A program made the translations under genes and the position numbers. From an uncultured Clostridia bacterium (GTDB lineage Bacteria > Bacillota > Clostridia > Oscillospirales > CAG-272): a DNA stretch of 64,000 bases. Shown here piece after piece: positions 27,528 through 34,973 of this stretch. The stretch covers positions 1 to 64,000 of the forward strand of contig CANPZU010000001.1 in NCBI GenBank assembly GCA_947588825.1, read 5' to 3'. Position 1 is the first letter of the stretch. Each line of letters begins with the position of its first letter. Below the pieces are notes generated by a model. It was not told the DNA's origin. It saw only the letters and a program-made list of their open reading frames with translations, and searched no databases.

Positions 27528-28112
27528 TCATAAGTAGGTTTTTATTATATTTTCGGCTATTTCTCGGCGGGAGACGCATCTGTCCATCGCTTGCTTTTCG
27601 ATATAGCGGTGGGCGTCGCTTTCGGTCATTTTAAGGCGTTCGATAAGAAGCCATTTGGCGCGGTTGACCATACGTATCTCTTCCATTTTTTCTTCGATAG
27701 ACACTGTTTTCTTTTCCAGCTTTCTGATACGGCAGAGGGTCGATGTCATAAAGTCAAGCGCTTGAGAAAAAAGCTGCTTTGACATGGGCTTGGGAAGCAC
27801 ATATACGCCGTGCTCGTATACCCTGTTATAGATGGAGTCGTAAAGCACGGATTTTACCAGGATAAGACAAATACCGCCCTTTTCACTGCATATATCCACG
27901 GCAAATCTTGTGCCAACGTCGTCGGGTAGGGGAGAGTTTATTATGACGAAGTCGTAATGTCTTTCAAGAAAGATGCGTTTTGCGTCGCTGACGCTTGATA
28001 CAAAGCGTACGGGGTCATACCTCAGGTCGGGCAGGAGAGCCGAAAGCGTCAAGTTGAAGCTTTCCGAGGCTGACACGATCAAAACGCTGTAGACGGGTTG
28101 TTCTAAACTCAC
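27528..28112 (-). CDS. ANTAR-domain RNA-binding antiterminator with pseudo-receiver (NitR-like)
   Basis: The 194-aa protein has an N-terminal response-regulator-like fold (about 5-125) and a C-terminal ANTAR domain (about 130-192, with RAKWLLIERLKMTESDAH). ANTAR domains bind paired hexaloop hairpins in leader RNA and prevent termination. The receiver lacks the phospho-acceptor: DFVIINSPLP has Asn59 where Asp is expected, and the acidic pair after strand 1 is Ser-Ala. The switch Lys (LPKP) remains. It is therefore probably not phosphorylated and must sense its signal otherwise. It is the last gene of the split-GOGAT operon, directly after the GS-like gene. I recall a glnA-nitR pair of this kind in Clostridium saccharobutylicum. 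Its likely targets are the two leaders at 34522-34936. It starts with GTG after GGAGAG. Confidence 0.88.
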   Translation of the reverse strand: MSLEQPVYSVLIVSASESFNLTLSALLPDLRYDPVRFVSSVSDAKRIFLERHYDFVIINSPLPDDVGTRFAVDICSEKGGICLILVKSVLYDSIYNRVYEHGVYVLPKPMSKQLFSQALDFMTSTLCRIRKLEKKTVSIEEKMEEIRMVNRAKWLLIERLKMTESDAHRYIEKQAMDRCVSRREIAENIIKTYL

Positions 28113-28147
28113 TTTCTGCTCTCCTTTTTATTGATCGGTTTTATATT

Positions 28148-29383
28148 TTAATTAAGGCCGTTTGCCGCCTTACAGTACATATCCACAAGATTTTTTGGAA
28201 GACACTCGTTGACAAACGGGCTGATTTTTGCGATTCGTGCCGCTTCTTCAAGGGAAGAGGGAAGCTTATTATACAGTTTAAGAGTTTCGGCATCCGCGTC
28301 GGCAAATATTATATTCGAGGCCGGGGGAGGGGTGAGGGCGTTCTTTATACCATACAGCGCGGCATGGATTATCAACGCAAACGCAAGATAAGGATTTGCG
28401 GTGGGGTCGGGGGAACTCAGCACTGCTCTGCGATGCTCGCTCGGGGCTTCGGGGACGCGTATTAAGTGCGAGCGCTTGTCATTTGCCCAAGAGATGTACC
28501 CGGGCGCCTTGAATTTTCCAAGGCGGCTGTAGGAAAGCTCGCAGGGATTTAAAAAGACGGTTATATCGGGTGCTTTTTCAAGTATGCCCGCGATTATAAA
28601 GGGCAGAAGATCGTCCTTTGCTTTTTCGGTCAGGCTCTTTGCGGATATGTTGACATAAAAGCCGTTTCCGGGCTTGTCTGCAATAGGTTTTGGAGAAAAG
28701 TCCGCCCAAATGCCGTTGCGGTAGGCGACTGTTTTGACCACGGTTCTGAAGGTCATCGCGTTGTCCGCGGCGGAAAGAGGATCGGAATAGCAAAAATCGA
28801 TCTCGTTTTGTCCCGGACCCGCCTCATGGTAGGAGCTTTCGGGGCGTATTCCCATCTGCTCGAGGGTGAGGCATATCTCGCGCCGCACGTTTTCGCCCTT
28901 GTCCTGCGGGGCGATATCCATATATCCCGCCCGGTCGTAGGGTATATCGGTGTGCTCTCCTTTTTCATCCAATTCGAAAAGATAAAACTCGGTTTCCGCG
29001 GCGACGTTGAATTCGACGCCCGCCTTTTTCGCGGCCGTCGCCGCATTTATGAGCAGACTTCGCGTGTCGCATTCAAAGGCGCGCCCGTCGGGGTGCGTGA
29101 TACTGCAAAACATGCGCACAACCCTGCCGTGATCGGGGCGCCAGGGGAGAATGGCGAGAGTGGAAGGATCGGGATGGATGAGCAGGTCGCATCCGTGCCT
29201 GCTTCCGAATCCTTCGATTTCAGACGCGTCTATGGCTATACCGTGCTCAAAGGCGTAAGGCAGCTCGCCGGGCATTACGGATATGTTTTTTTGAACTCCG
29301 TACACATCGCAAAAAGCGAGGCGAATAAATTTCACGCCCTCCTCTCGCACAAATTGCAGGACCTCCATGGCAGAATATTTCAT
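28148..29383 (-). CDS. Glutamine-synthetase-like protein with degenerate active site
   Basis: A 411-aa homologue of type I glutamine synthetase. Conserved parts: beta-grasp N-domain with AIDASEIEGFG; AETEFYLFE (metal-site Glu130, Glu132); YHEAGPGQNEIDF (Glu187, Glu194); YSRLG, KRSHLIRVP and SPDPTANPYLAFA. Against E. coli GlnA from memory, several key residues differ: His269 is Tyr243, His271 is Asn245, flap Glu327 is Lys292, Glu357 is Val321 and Arg359 is Ser323. One metal site and the ammonium-binding flap are thus lost, so normal synthesis is doubtful, and a sensor or regulatory role is plausible. The start is uncertain: an in-frame ATG at 29416 adds 11 residues. It sits between the GXGXG subunit and the ANTAR gene. 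Confidence 0.82.
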   Translation of the reverse strand: MKYSAMEVLQFVREEGVKFIRLAFCDVYGVQKNISVMPGELPYAFEHGIAIDASEIEGFGSRHGCDLLIHPDPSTLAILPWRPDHGRVVRMFCSITHPDGRAFECDTRSLLINAATAAKKAGVEFNVAAETEFYLFELDEKGEHTDIPYDRAGYMDIAPQDKGENVRREICLTLEQMGIRPESSYHEAGPGQNEIDFCYSDPLSAADNAMTFRTVVKTVAYRNGIWADFSPKPIADKPGNGFYVNISAKSLTEKAKDDLLPFIIAGILEKAPDITVFLNPCELSYSRLGKFKAPGYISWANDKRSHLIRVPEAPSEHRRAVLSSPDPTANPYLAFALIIHAALYGIKNALTPPPASNIIFADADAETLKLYNKLPSSLEEAARIAKISPFVNECLPKNLVDMYCKAANGLN

Positions 29384-29458
29384 CTTATTTACCGCGCCTT
29401 TTTGTATCAGCAGCATACATAATATAAAAGGCTTCCTTTCACCGAAATTAAAATATTA

Positions 29459-30178
29459 TCAGTTTGGCACATACATGCGCTTGTAAGGATTTTTTGTGTC
29501 GGGTGTAATCAGAGTGAAGGGGGAGGACATAAGCTCGGTTTCCTCGGTCCCGAAAAGCGCGCAAAACTCGCGTATATCGTCCCTTATTTCATTTATGTCG
29601 TCTGCCGAGGCTTCCTTCACATTTACCTGATCGGGAAATGTTATGCCGCGGCAATCTCCGCGCAGGTACATTTTTCCCCCGTGCATTCCCGTGCAGGGAA
29701 AGTTTCCGACAATCCTTTTTTCTTTTGTTTCAAGGCCGAGAACTATGATCCTTCCGCCCGCCTGATACTCTCCGAGAAAGCTTCCGGTGCAGCCGCCGAT
29801 TATCATAACCGGGATTTTATTCTCATAGGCCTTCATGTGGATGCCCGCGCGGTATCCCGCGTTGCCTTTGACAAATATCTTTCCTCCGCGCATCGCGTAT
29901 CCGGCGGCGTCTCCGATGTTTCCGTGTATTATTATCTTGCCGTCGTTCATGGTGTCGCCGACGGCGTCCTGCGCGTTTCCCTCTACCGTTATAACAGCGC
30001 CGTTGAGATAAGCGCCGAGAGCGTTTCCGGGAGTCCCTTTTATAGTGAGGTTAATATCGCCCATTCCCGCGGCGATAAATCTCTGCCCAAGACAGCCCGA
30101 TAGGGTGACGTCATTTCCGCCGCCGCGGATAAGATCGTTAATTTCTTTATGCTTGAGGTTTGAGACGTCAAAAAACAT
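29459..30178 (-). CDS. Glutamate synthase GXGXG domain subunit
   Basis: The 239-aa protein corresponds to the C-terminal beta-helix of the GltB large subunit. It is made of repeated GxxGxxG units (GNALGAYLNGA, GNAQDAVGDTMNDG, GNIGDAAGYAMRGG, GNAGYRAGIHM). In fused GOGAT this domain is structural, holding the amidotransferase and FMN domains so that ammonia can be channelled. Here it is a separate polypeptide, as in archaeal-type GOGAT. It begins at the last base of the FAD-oxidoreductase gene, so translation is coupled. Confidence 0.88.
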   Translation of the reverse strand: MFFDVSNLKHKEINDLIRGGGNDVTLSGCLGQRFIAAGMGDINLTIKGTPGNALGAYLNGAVITVEGNAQDAVGDTMNDGKIIIHGNIGDAAGYAMRGGKIFVKGNAGYRAGIHMKAYENKIPVMIIGGCTGSFLGEYQAGGRIIVLGLETKEKRIVGNFPCTGMHGGKMYLRGDCRGITFPDQVNVKEASADDINEIRDDIREFCALFGTEETELMSSPFTLITPDTKNPYKRMYVPN

Positions 30179-31422
30179 TATACCACACCTCCGAACTTTT
30201 TTCCACGTGTTTCAGACGAAAAGGCAGTGAAAGTTGAAATTTTTTTGAGCAGATCGAAATTTATTGAGTCGAGAGGGGTCCTTTCACGTATAAGCGATGT
30301 ATATATTCCCACTCTGTTTGTGTCGCCTACGAACATAAATCCGGTAAGATATCCGCCGCGCGTATAAAGCCGTCTTATTTTTCCTTCGGATTTTTCTTCG
30401 TACAGTTCGCCTTCGGGAGCGTCGAAATAGCTTCCCGCGCTCATTGCGTGCAGTCCGAAAAAGCCTATTGAGTTCATCGGAATTCCCTTGTCGAAAAGAT
30501 CGTCGCCTCCCGCCATGTTTATTCCCGCGCATCTGCCCTGCATATAGGCGTTTGGCAGTATGGCAATGACTCGTCTTTGACCGAGAGAAATATCCGTGCC
30601 CTCGGTGCAGTCGCCCGCGGCGTATACCCCGCAAAGACTGCTTTCCATGTGCTCATTTACCAATATGCCGCGGCTTGTCTCGCCTCCTGCCTCCTTAACG
30701 ATTGAGAAATTCGGTCTGACTCCGACCGCCATAACGAGCACGTCAAATTTTACGCTCTTTTGGCTCTTCATAAATGCCACATTATTTTCAAATCTTTCAA
30801 CGGTATCGCTCAGCAAAAAATTTATTTGGTGTTCCTCAAGCTTTTTTTGCATAAGAGAGGCGCACTCGTTATCAAGAATGCTCGATAGGACCCGTGGCGC
30901 AAGGTCGCACACAGTCACGCTGCCAACCCGTTCGCATATGCCCTCGGCGCACTTGAGTCCTATAAGTCCCGCTCCGATTATAAGCACGCGGCTGTCCTTG
31001 CTTATTGCCTTCTCAAGAGCGAGGGCGTCGTCAAGCGTCATAAAGGTAAAACGGCGCTCAACGCTTTCAAGGCCGGGGATCGGCAGGATGATGGGGGATG
31101 AGCCCGAGGCGACGCAAAGGGAAGTGTACTGTATTTGACTTGAGTCATCCAGAGTAACGGTATGCCCTTCTGCATCGATTTTCACCGCGCTTTTGCCGTA
31201 CAGCACGTCGCAGCCGTTTTTAGTGTAAAAGTCCTCATCACGGTAATTCATCTTACTTAAAGACGTCTTTCCCTCAAGGTAATAGGAAATGAGGGGCCGG
31301 CAGTACACGGGGTGTTCCTCTTTTGAGATGACTGTGATAGGGGAGAGCTTATCCTCACGACGGATTCCCTCGATGCATCCCACTGCGGCAACGCCGTTAC
31401 CTATTATAACGTAATTTGACAT
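30178..31422 (-). CDS. FAD/NAD(P)-dependent oxidoreductase of split glutamate synthase
   Basis: The 414-aa protein has two Rossmann folds: IIGNGVAAVGCIEGI at residues 5-19 binds FAD and LIIGAGLIGLKCAEGI near residue 145 binds NAD(P)H. The second FAD contact VYAAGDCTEG is near residue 270. It most likely carries electrons from NAD(P)H to the Fe-S and FMN subunits encoded next to it. It belongs to the nitrite-reductase/rubredoxin-reductase-like class rather than the GltD fold. It overlaps the GXGXG gene by 1 bp and follows the ferredoxin-like gene by 6 bp. Confidence 0.85.
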   Translation of the reverse strand: MSNYVIIGNGVAAVGCIEGIRREDKLSPITVISKEEHPVYCRPLISYYLEGKTSLSKMNYRDEDFYTKNGCDVLYGKSAVKIDAEGHTVTLDDSSQIQYTSLCVASGSSPIILPIPGLESVERRFTFMTLDDALALEKAISKDSRVLIIGAGLIGLKCAEGICERVGSVTVCDLAPRVLSSILDNECASLMQKKLEEHQINFLLSDTVERFENNVAFMKSQKSVKFDVLVMAVGVRPNFSIVKEAGGETSRGILVNEHMESSLCGVYAAGDCTEGTDISLGQRRVIAILPNAYMQGRCAGINMAGGDDLFDKGIPMNSIGFFGLHAMSAGSYFDAPEGELYEEKSEGKIRRLYTRGGYLTGFMFVGDTNRVGIYTSLIRERTPLDSINFDLLKKISTFTAFSSETRGKKFGGVV

Positions 31423-31428
31423 CTTATA

Positions 31429-31857
31429 TCACCTCTCTTCGTATACTATCGCCTGATTCGGACATCCGGCAGCACATGCGGGTTGAGAGCACGAGTTTTC
31501 AAGACAGAGCTCGCACTTTGTGAGCGTACCGTTTTCTCCCTGTACAAGCGCCCCGTACGGGCAGACAAGTATACAGGTAAGGCATCCGACGCACTTGTCG
31601 CTGTCTACGCATATCACCCCGTCTTTTGAGTGAAGAGCGCCTGATATGCAGCTTTTGACGCATATCGGATCGGTGCAGTGGCGGCATGATACGGCAAAGG
31701 ATATTTTTTCGTCCCCGTCGATATGTATTCTCGGATAAATCGGTTTTCCTTTAAGGGCCGAGGCCATGTCCTTTTCCCCTGAATTTGCAAAAGCGCAGTT
31801 GTATTCGCAAAGATGGCATCCGAGACACCATTTTTCATTTACATATACCCGTTTCAT
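31429..31857 (-). CDS. Four-cluster ferredoxin-like Fe-S subunit
   Basis: The 142-aa protein has 16 or more Cys in DmsB/HycB-like spacing: CLGCHLCEYNC, CRHCTDPICVKSC, CVGCLTCILVCPYGAL and CELCLENSCSQPACAAGCP, enough for four [4Fe-4S] clusters. It should pass electrons between the FAD oxidoreductase and the FMN glutamate-synthase subunit. It lies between their genes with gaps of 6 and 39 bp. Confidence 0.88.
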   Translation of the reverse strand: MKRVYVNEKWCLGCHLCEYNCAFANSGEKDMASALKGKPIYPRIHIDGDEKISFAVSCRHCTDPICVKSCISGALHSKDGVICVDSDKCVGCLTCILVCPYGALVQGENGTLTKCELCLENSCSQPACAAGCPNQAIVYEER

Positions 31858-31896
31858 TTTTTTCTCCCAAAGATTTTACGGTCTGAGACCAAGATG

Positions 31897-33402
31897 TTAT
31901 TCGCCCGCGTGCGAAATACCGAGGATGGAAAGCTCCTTTTCGGTAAGTCCGACGCCCCGCAGCATGAGACGGTTGCCCCTTAGGCTTTCTATCGAGTTTA
32001 TGCCCATGCCTCCCATGAGTTCCATTATTTCATGCTTCCATGCGCTCATGAGGCTGACAAGACGTTTGCTGCCCATGTCGGGATTCAGGCGTTTTACCAG
32101 TTCGGGACGCTGTGTGGCGATTCCCCAGTTGCACTTTCCGCTCTGACATGTGCGGCAGAGGTGACAGCCCAGCGCAAGCAGAGCGGCGGTGGCGATATAA
32201 CAGGCGTCCGCGCCGAGAGCGACCGCCTTTATGACGTCCGCGGCGCTTCTTATGCTGCCTCCGACGACAAGAGACACGTTGTTTCTTATTCCTTCGTCTC
32301 TGAGTCTTTGATCTACCGCCGCAAGGGCAAGCTCAATGGGAATGCCAACATTGTCGCGTATACGCGTGGGAGCCGCGCCGGTGCCTCCTCTGAAGCCGTC
32401 GATTGCTATTATATCGGCGCCGCTTCTTGCGATACCGCTCGCTATGGCGGCTATGTTGTGTACCGCCGCCACCTTTACAATTACCGGCTTTTTATACTCG
32501 GTCGCTTCCTTGAGCGAGAAAACGAGCTGTCTTAAGTCCTCTATTGAATATATGTCGTGATGGGGAGCGGGCGAGATGGCGTCCGATCCTTCGGGTATCA
32601 TTCGCGTGCGAGAGACGTCTCCGACGATCTTTGCACCCGGCAGATGTCCGCCTATTCCGGGTTTTGCGCCCTGTCCCATTTTGATCTCGATCGCGGCTCC
32701 CGCGTCGAGATAAGCCTTATGTACGCCGAATCTTCCCGAAGCGACCTGGACTATGGTGTGGTCTCCGTAGCAGTAGAAATCCTCGTGAAGACCGCCCTCG
32801 CCCGTGTTATAGTATATGCCGAGCTGTGTGGCGGCCCTTGCCAAACTCTCGTGAGCGTTATAGCTTATCGAGCCGTAGCTCATGGCGGAGAACATGACGG
32901 GCATCGAAAGGCAAAGCTGCGGAGGGAGCTCGGTATTAAGAGAACCGTCCTTGTTCCTTATTACCTTTGCGGGCTTTTTGCCGAGAAATACCCGTGTTTC
33001 CATAGGTTCACGAAGCGGGTCGATCGGGGGATTTGTGACCTGCGATGCGTTTATGAGTATTTTATCCCAGTAAACTGGCAGATTTTTCGGATTTCCCATG
33101 GAGGAAAGGAGAACGCCGCCGCTGTTTGCCTGCTTGTATATTTCCTTTACCGTTTCATCCTGCCAGTTTGCGTTTTCCCGCAGCCGGCAATCGCTTTTCA
33201 CAATTTTAAGCGCCCTTGTCGGACACAGTGAGACACAGCGCTGACAATTTACGCATTTACTCTCATCCGAAAGCATTATTTTATTTTTTTCATTGTAAAA
33301 GTGGACTTCGTTTGCGCACTGTCTTTCACACACTCGGCAGCAGATGCAGCGCGATTCGTTTCTTACCACTTCAAATTCGGGAAATATAAAAATATCCGAC
33401 AT
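31897..33402 (-). CDS. Glutamate synthase central FMN domain with N-terminal ferredoxin
   Basis: The 501-aa catalytic subunit makes glutamate from 2-oxoglutarate and channelled ammonia. Residues about 14-75 hold an eight-Cys 2[4Fe-4S] ferredoxin domain (CICCRVCERQC, CVNCQRCVSLCP). Residues 110-480 form the Glu_synthase TIM barrel with GQGAKPGIGGHLPG, DGFRGGTGAAP and LGADACYIATAAL, followed by CHLCRTCQSGKC, which would bind the [3Fe-4S] cluster. This is archaeal-type, separate from the amidotransferase, GXGXG and FAD parts. It starts in a TGATG overlap with the amidotransferase gene. Confidence 0.93.
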   Translation of the reverse strand: MSDIFIFPEFEVVRNESRCICCRVCERQCANEVHFYNEKNKIMLSDESKCVNCQRCVSLCPTRALKIVKSDCRLRENANWQDETVKEIYKQANSGGVLLSSMGNPKNLPVYWDKILINASQVTNPPIDPLREPMETRVFLGKKPAKVIRNKDGSLNTELPPQLCLSMPVMFSAMSYGSISYNAHESLARAATQLGIYYNTGEGGLHEDFYCYGDHTIVQVASGRFGVHKAYLDAGAAIEIKMGQGAKPGIGGHLPGAKIVGDVSRTRMIPEGSDAISPAPHHDIYSIEDLRQLVFSLKEATEYKKPVIVKVAAVHNIAAIASGIARSGADIIAIDGFRGGTGAAPTRIRDNVGIPIELALAAVDQRLRDEGIRNNVSLVVGGSIRSAADVIKAVALGADACYIATAALLALGCHLCRTCQSGKCNWGIATQRPELVKRLNPDMGSKRLVSLMSAWKHEIMELMGGMGINSIESLRGNRLMLRGVGLTEKELSILGISHAGE

Positions 33403-34493
33403 CAGAAGCAGCCCTCCTTGACTTTGATAATGACGGGCTCCCCGCCCGCAGGGGAGTAAATGTTTTGTGCGTCGGGTTCCATGACGCGAATTGCCGCCTC
33501 CTCGCTTGCAATAAAGACAAGGTCGTCCTTTTCGCCCGCCACCATGGAGCGCAGCTTAAGGCGGTCGTTAAGCGCCATCAGGCCGCCCTCAAATCCGAGC
33601 ACAATGGAAAACGGCCCGGTGATGAGCAGCCCGGGAAAGACGGTCCTCAAATATGTAAGGATGTCACGCTCTTTTTCTCCCTTGGTTTCTATGGTGCTCC
33701 AAAACGGAGCGGCGATTACACAGGCGGCCTCCTTTAACGTCAGCGACTGAACTCTGAGCAGATAATCCATTATATATGTTATGACCTCGGTGTCCGTTTG
33801 CAGGGTGCACTTGTATCCGAACATTTCAATATGGCGGCGATTTGCGTCATATGAGGATATCTCGCCGTTGTGGACCACCGAATAATCGAGCAGCGTGAAA
33901 GGATGCGCGCCTCCCCACCAGCCGGGAGTGTTGGTGGGATAGCGTCCGTGAGCGGTCCAGCTGTACCCGTAATACTCCTCCAGTCTGTAAAAGACTCCGA
34001 CGTCCTCAGGAAAGCCCACCGCCTTGAAAGCGCCCATGTTTTTTCCGCTTGAAAAGACGTACGCTCCTTTCATCTCCGTGTTTATCTTCATGACGGTGCG
34101 TGCCACGAACTCCTTTTCGTCAAGCTGAAGAGAAGCAAGCACCGATTTGAGAGGTGAAACAAAATATCTCCATATTATAGGCTCGTCGGTGATGGAAGAG
34201 ATTTTGCGCGTAGGTATTATCTCCGATTTGACTATTTCAAATCTCTCCTTTAAAAACTGTTCGCAGTTTTTGCGGGTGGCCCGCTCGTCAAAGAACATGT
34301 GCAGCGCGTAAAAATCTTTATAGTCATTATATATTCCGTAGGCTGCGAACCCGCCGCCCAGTCCGTTTGAGCGGTCGTGCATGGGCTTCATGGCATTTGT
34401 TATCATTTCGCCCGACATTCTCTTTCCGTCCCTTGAAATAACCGCCGCGATTGCGCAGCCCGACGGGATACGCACCTGACCTTCTGTTTTCAT
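33402..34493 (-). CDS. Class II glutamine amidotransferase subunit of split glutamate synthase
   Basis: The 363-aa protein matches the GltB N-terminal Ntn-hydrolase domain that releases ammonia from glutamine. Cys13 in RIPSGCAIAAVIS is the expected nucleophile after removal of a short propeptide. GRYPTNTPGWWGGAHPF and VVHNGEISSYDANRR contain the Arg, Asn and Gly of the glutamine pocket and oxyanion hole. It is the first gene of the operon. Its leader (34494-34592) holds a terminator overlapped by a hexaloop hairpin, and AAAGGATA precedes the ATG. Confidence 0.9.
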   Translation of the reverse strand: MKTEGQVRIPSGCAIAAVISRDGKRMSGEMITNAMKPMHDRSNGLGGGFAAYGIYNDYKDFYALHMFFDERATRKNCEQFLKERFEIVKSEIIPTRKISSITDEPIIWRYFVSPLKSVLASLQLDEKEFVARTVMKINTEMKGAYVFSSGKNMGAFKAVGFPEDVGVFYRLEEYYGYSWTAHGRYPTNTPGWWGGAHPFTLLDYSVVHNGEISSYDANRRHIEMFGYKCTLQTDTEVITYIMDYLLRVQSLTLKEAACVIAAPFWSTIETKGEKERDILTYLRTVFPGLLITGPFSIVLGFEGGLMALNDRLKLRSMVAGEKDDLVFIASEEAAIRVMEPDAQNIYSPAGGEPVIIKVKEGCF

Positions 34494-34521
34494 GATATAT
34501 GTATCCTTTCATATTGCCGAG

Positions 34522-34586
34522 AAAAAAGCAAAGACGTACATTTATCGGCAAAAAATTTGCTTTCGCCGCTAAATGAACGCCTTTGC
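34522..34586 (-). terminator. Leader terminator (attenuator) of the split-GOGAT operon
   Basis: On the minus strand 34586-34565 pairs with 34549-34528 over 22 positions with few mismatches (GCAAAGGCGT... against ...ACGTCTTTGC), followed by six T (34527-34522). It ends only about 30 bases before the ATG. Its left arm contains the loop and right half of the hairpin at 34574-34589, so the two folds exclude each other. Confidence 0.82.
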
Positions 34587-34589
34587 TCA
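34574..34589 (-). promoter_or_regulatory. Candidate ANTAR hexaloop hairpin, GOGAT leader
   Basis: Minus strand TGAGC-AAAGGC-GTTCA: a 5-bp stem (one G-U) and a six-base loop with A at position 1 and G at position 4, the published ANTAR-target signature. It lies within about 10 bases of the expected transcription start. Binding here would block the terminator at 34522-34586. I could not find an equally clear second hairpin; AGCGGC just downstream is a weak possibility. Confidence 0.65.
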
Positions 34590-34598
34590 TTTTTATGT

Positions 34599-34627
34599 AT
34601 TATACACTTTGAAAACGGATTTGTCAA
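34599..34627 (-). promoter_or_regulatory. Consensus promoter of the split-GOGAT operon
   Basis: Minus strand TTGACA (34627-34622), 17-bp spacer, TATAAT (34604-34599). Both hexamers match the consensus perfectly, as expected if control is exerted after initiation. Confidence 0.9.
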
Positions 34628-34675
34628 GTGTTATTTAAATTTCGTCAAAAAAATAAAAAAATTTTAAAAAAGCTA

Positions 34676-34704
34676 TTGACAAGCGCGGCAAAGGGGTGTA
34701 TAAT
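34676..34704 (+). promoter_or_regulatory. Consensus promoter of glnN
   Basis: TTGACA (34676-34681), 17-bp spacer, TATAAT (34699-34704), a perfect match to consensus. It is divergent from the GOGAT promoter, with 48 bp between the -35 elements. Confidence 0.9.
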
Positions 34705-34714
34705 ATCACGCGTG

Positions 34715-34730
34715 AAGGCAAAGGCGTCTT
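34715..34730 (+). promoter_or_regulatory. Candidate ANTAR hexaloop hairpin 1, glnN leader
   Basis: AAGGC-AAAGGC-GTCTT: a 5-bp stem with one G-U and the same hexaloop AAAGGC as in the GOGAT leader, but with different stem bases that still pair. Its loop and 3' arm form the 5' arm of the terminator at 34721-34769, so the folds are mutually exclusive. Confidence 0.7.
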
Positions 34731-34769
34731 TAAGGGAAGGAATTTTCCTTAAGGTGCCTTATATTTTTT
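34721..34769 (+). terminator. Leader terminator (attenuator) 1 of glnN
   Basis: AAGGC pairs with GCCTT and CTTTAAGG with CCTTAAGG (34721-34760), then ATATTTTTT. It lies about 10-60 bases after the expected transcription start and more than 200 bases before the glnN ATG, so transcription must pass it. Confidence 0.82.
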
Positions 34770-34810
34770 CTTCATAATTTTCTATTTTCTCACCTTTTGG
34801 CAATCGGTAC

Positions 34811-34859
34811 ATACTATGGCATTACGGCAGCGTGCGAACATGCGGCTATGTACCATAAA
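34811..34859 (+). other. Leader hairpin of unknown role
   Basis: GGTACATA...TATGTACC (8 bp) encloses the hairpin GCGTG-CGAA-CATGC. It sits between the two attenuator-like hairpins of the glnN leader. It may be a processing site, a spacer fold or a ligand-binding element; nothing identifies it. Confidence 0.5.
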
Positions 34860-34890
34860 AAACAACATATTAATTATAATAAGTCAAACG

Positions 34891-34936
34891 AAGGCAAGGG
34901 CGTCTTTTTTCAAGTTGAAAAAGCATCCTTGCCTTT
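34891..34936 (+). promoter_or_regulatory. Second hexaloop hairpin and overlapping long stem, glnN leader
   Basis: AAGGC-AAGGGC-GTCTT (34891-34906) repeats the hexaloop design (A1, G4). It competes with the stem AAGGCAAGG/CCTTGCCTT (34891-34899 with 34927-34935), which has an inner CTTTTT/AAAAAG. Only three T follow, so this second stem may act on translation or RNA stability rather than as a terminator. Confidence 0.55.
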
Positions 34937-34973
34937 AAAAATTTATAAAAAACAAACAAAGGAGTTTTAATCA

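Noticed and set aside
34561..34973. Glutamine riboswitch in the glnN leader
   Set aside because: The conserved glutamine-riboswitch core is not apparent; the hexaloop/terminator arrangement explains the leader better.
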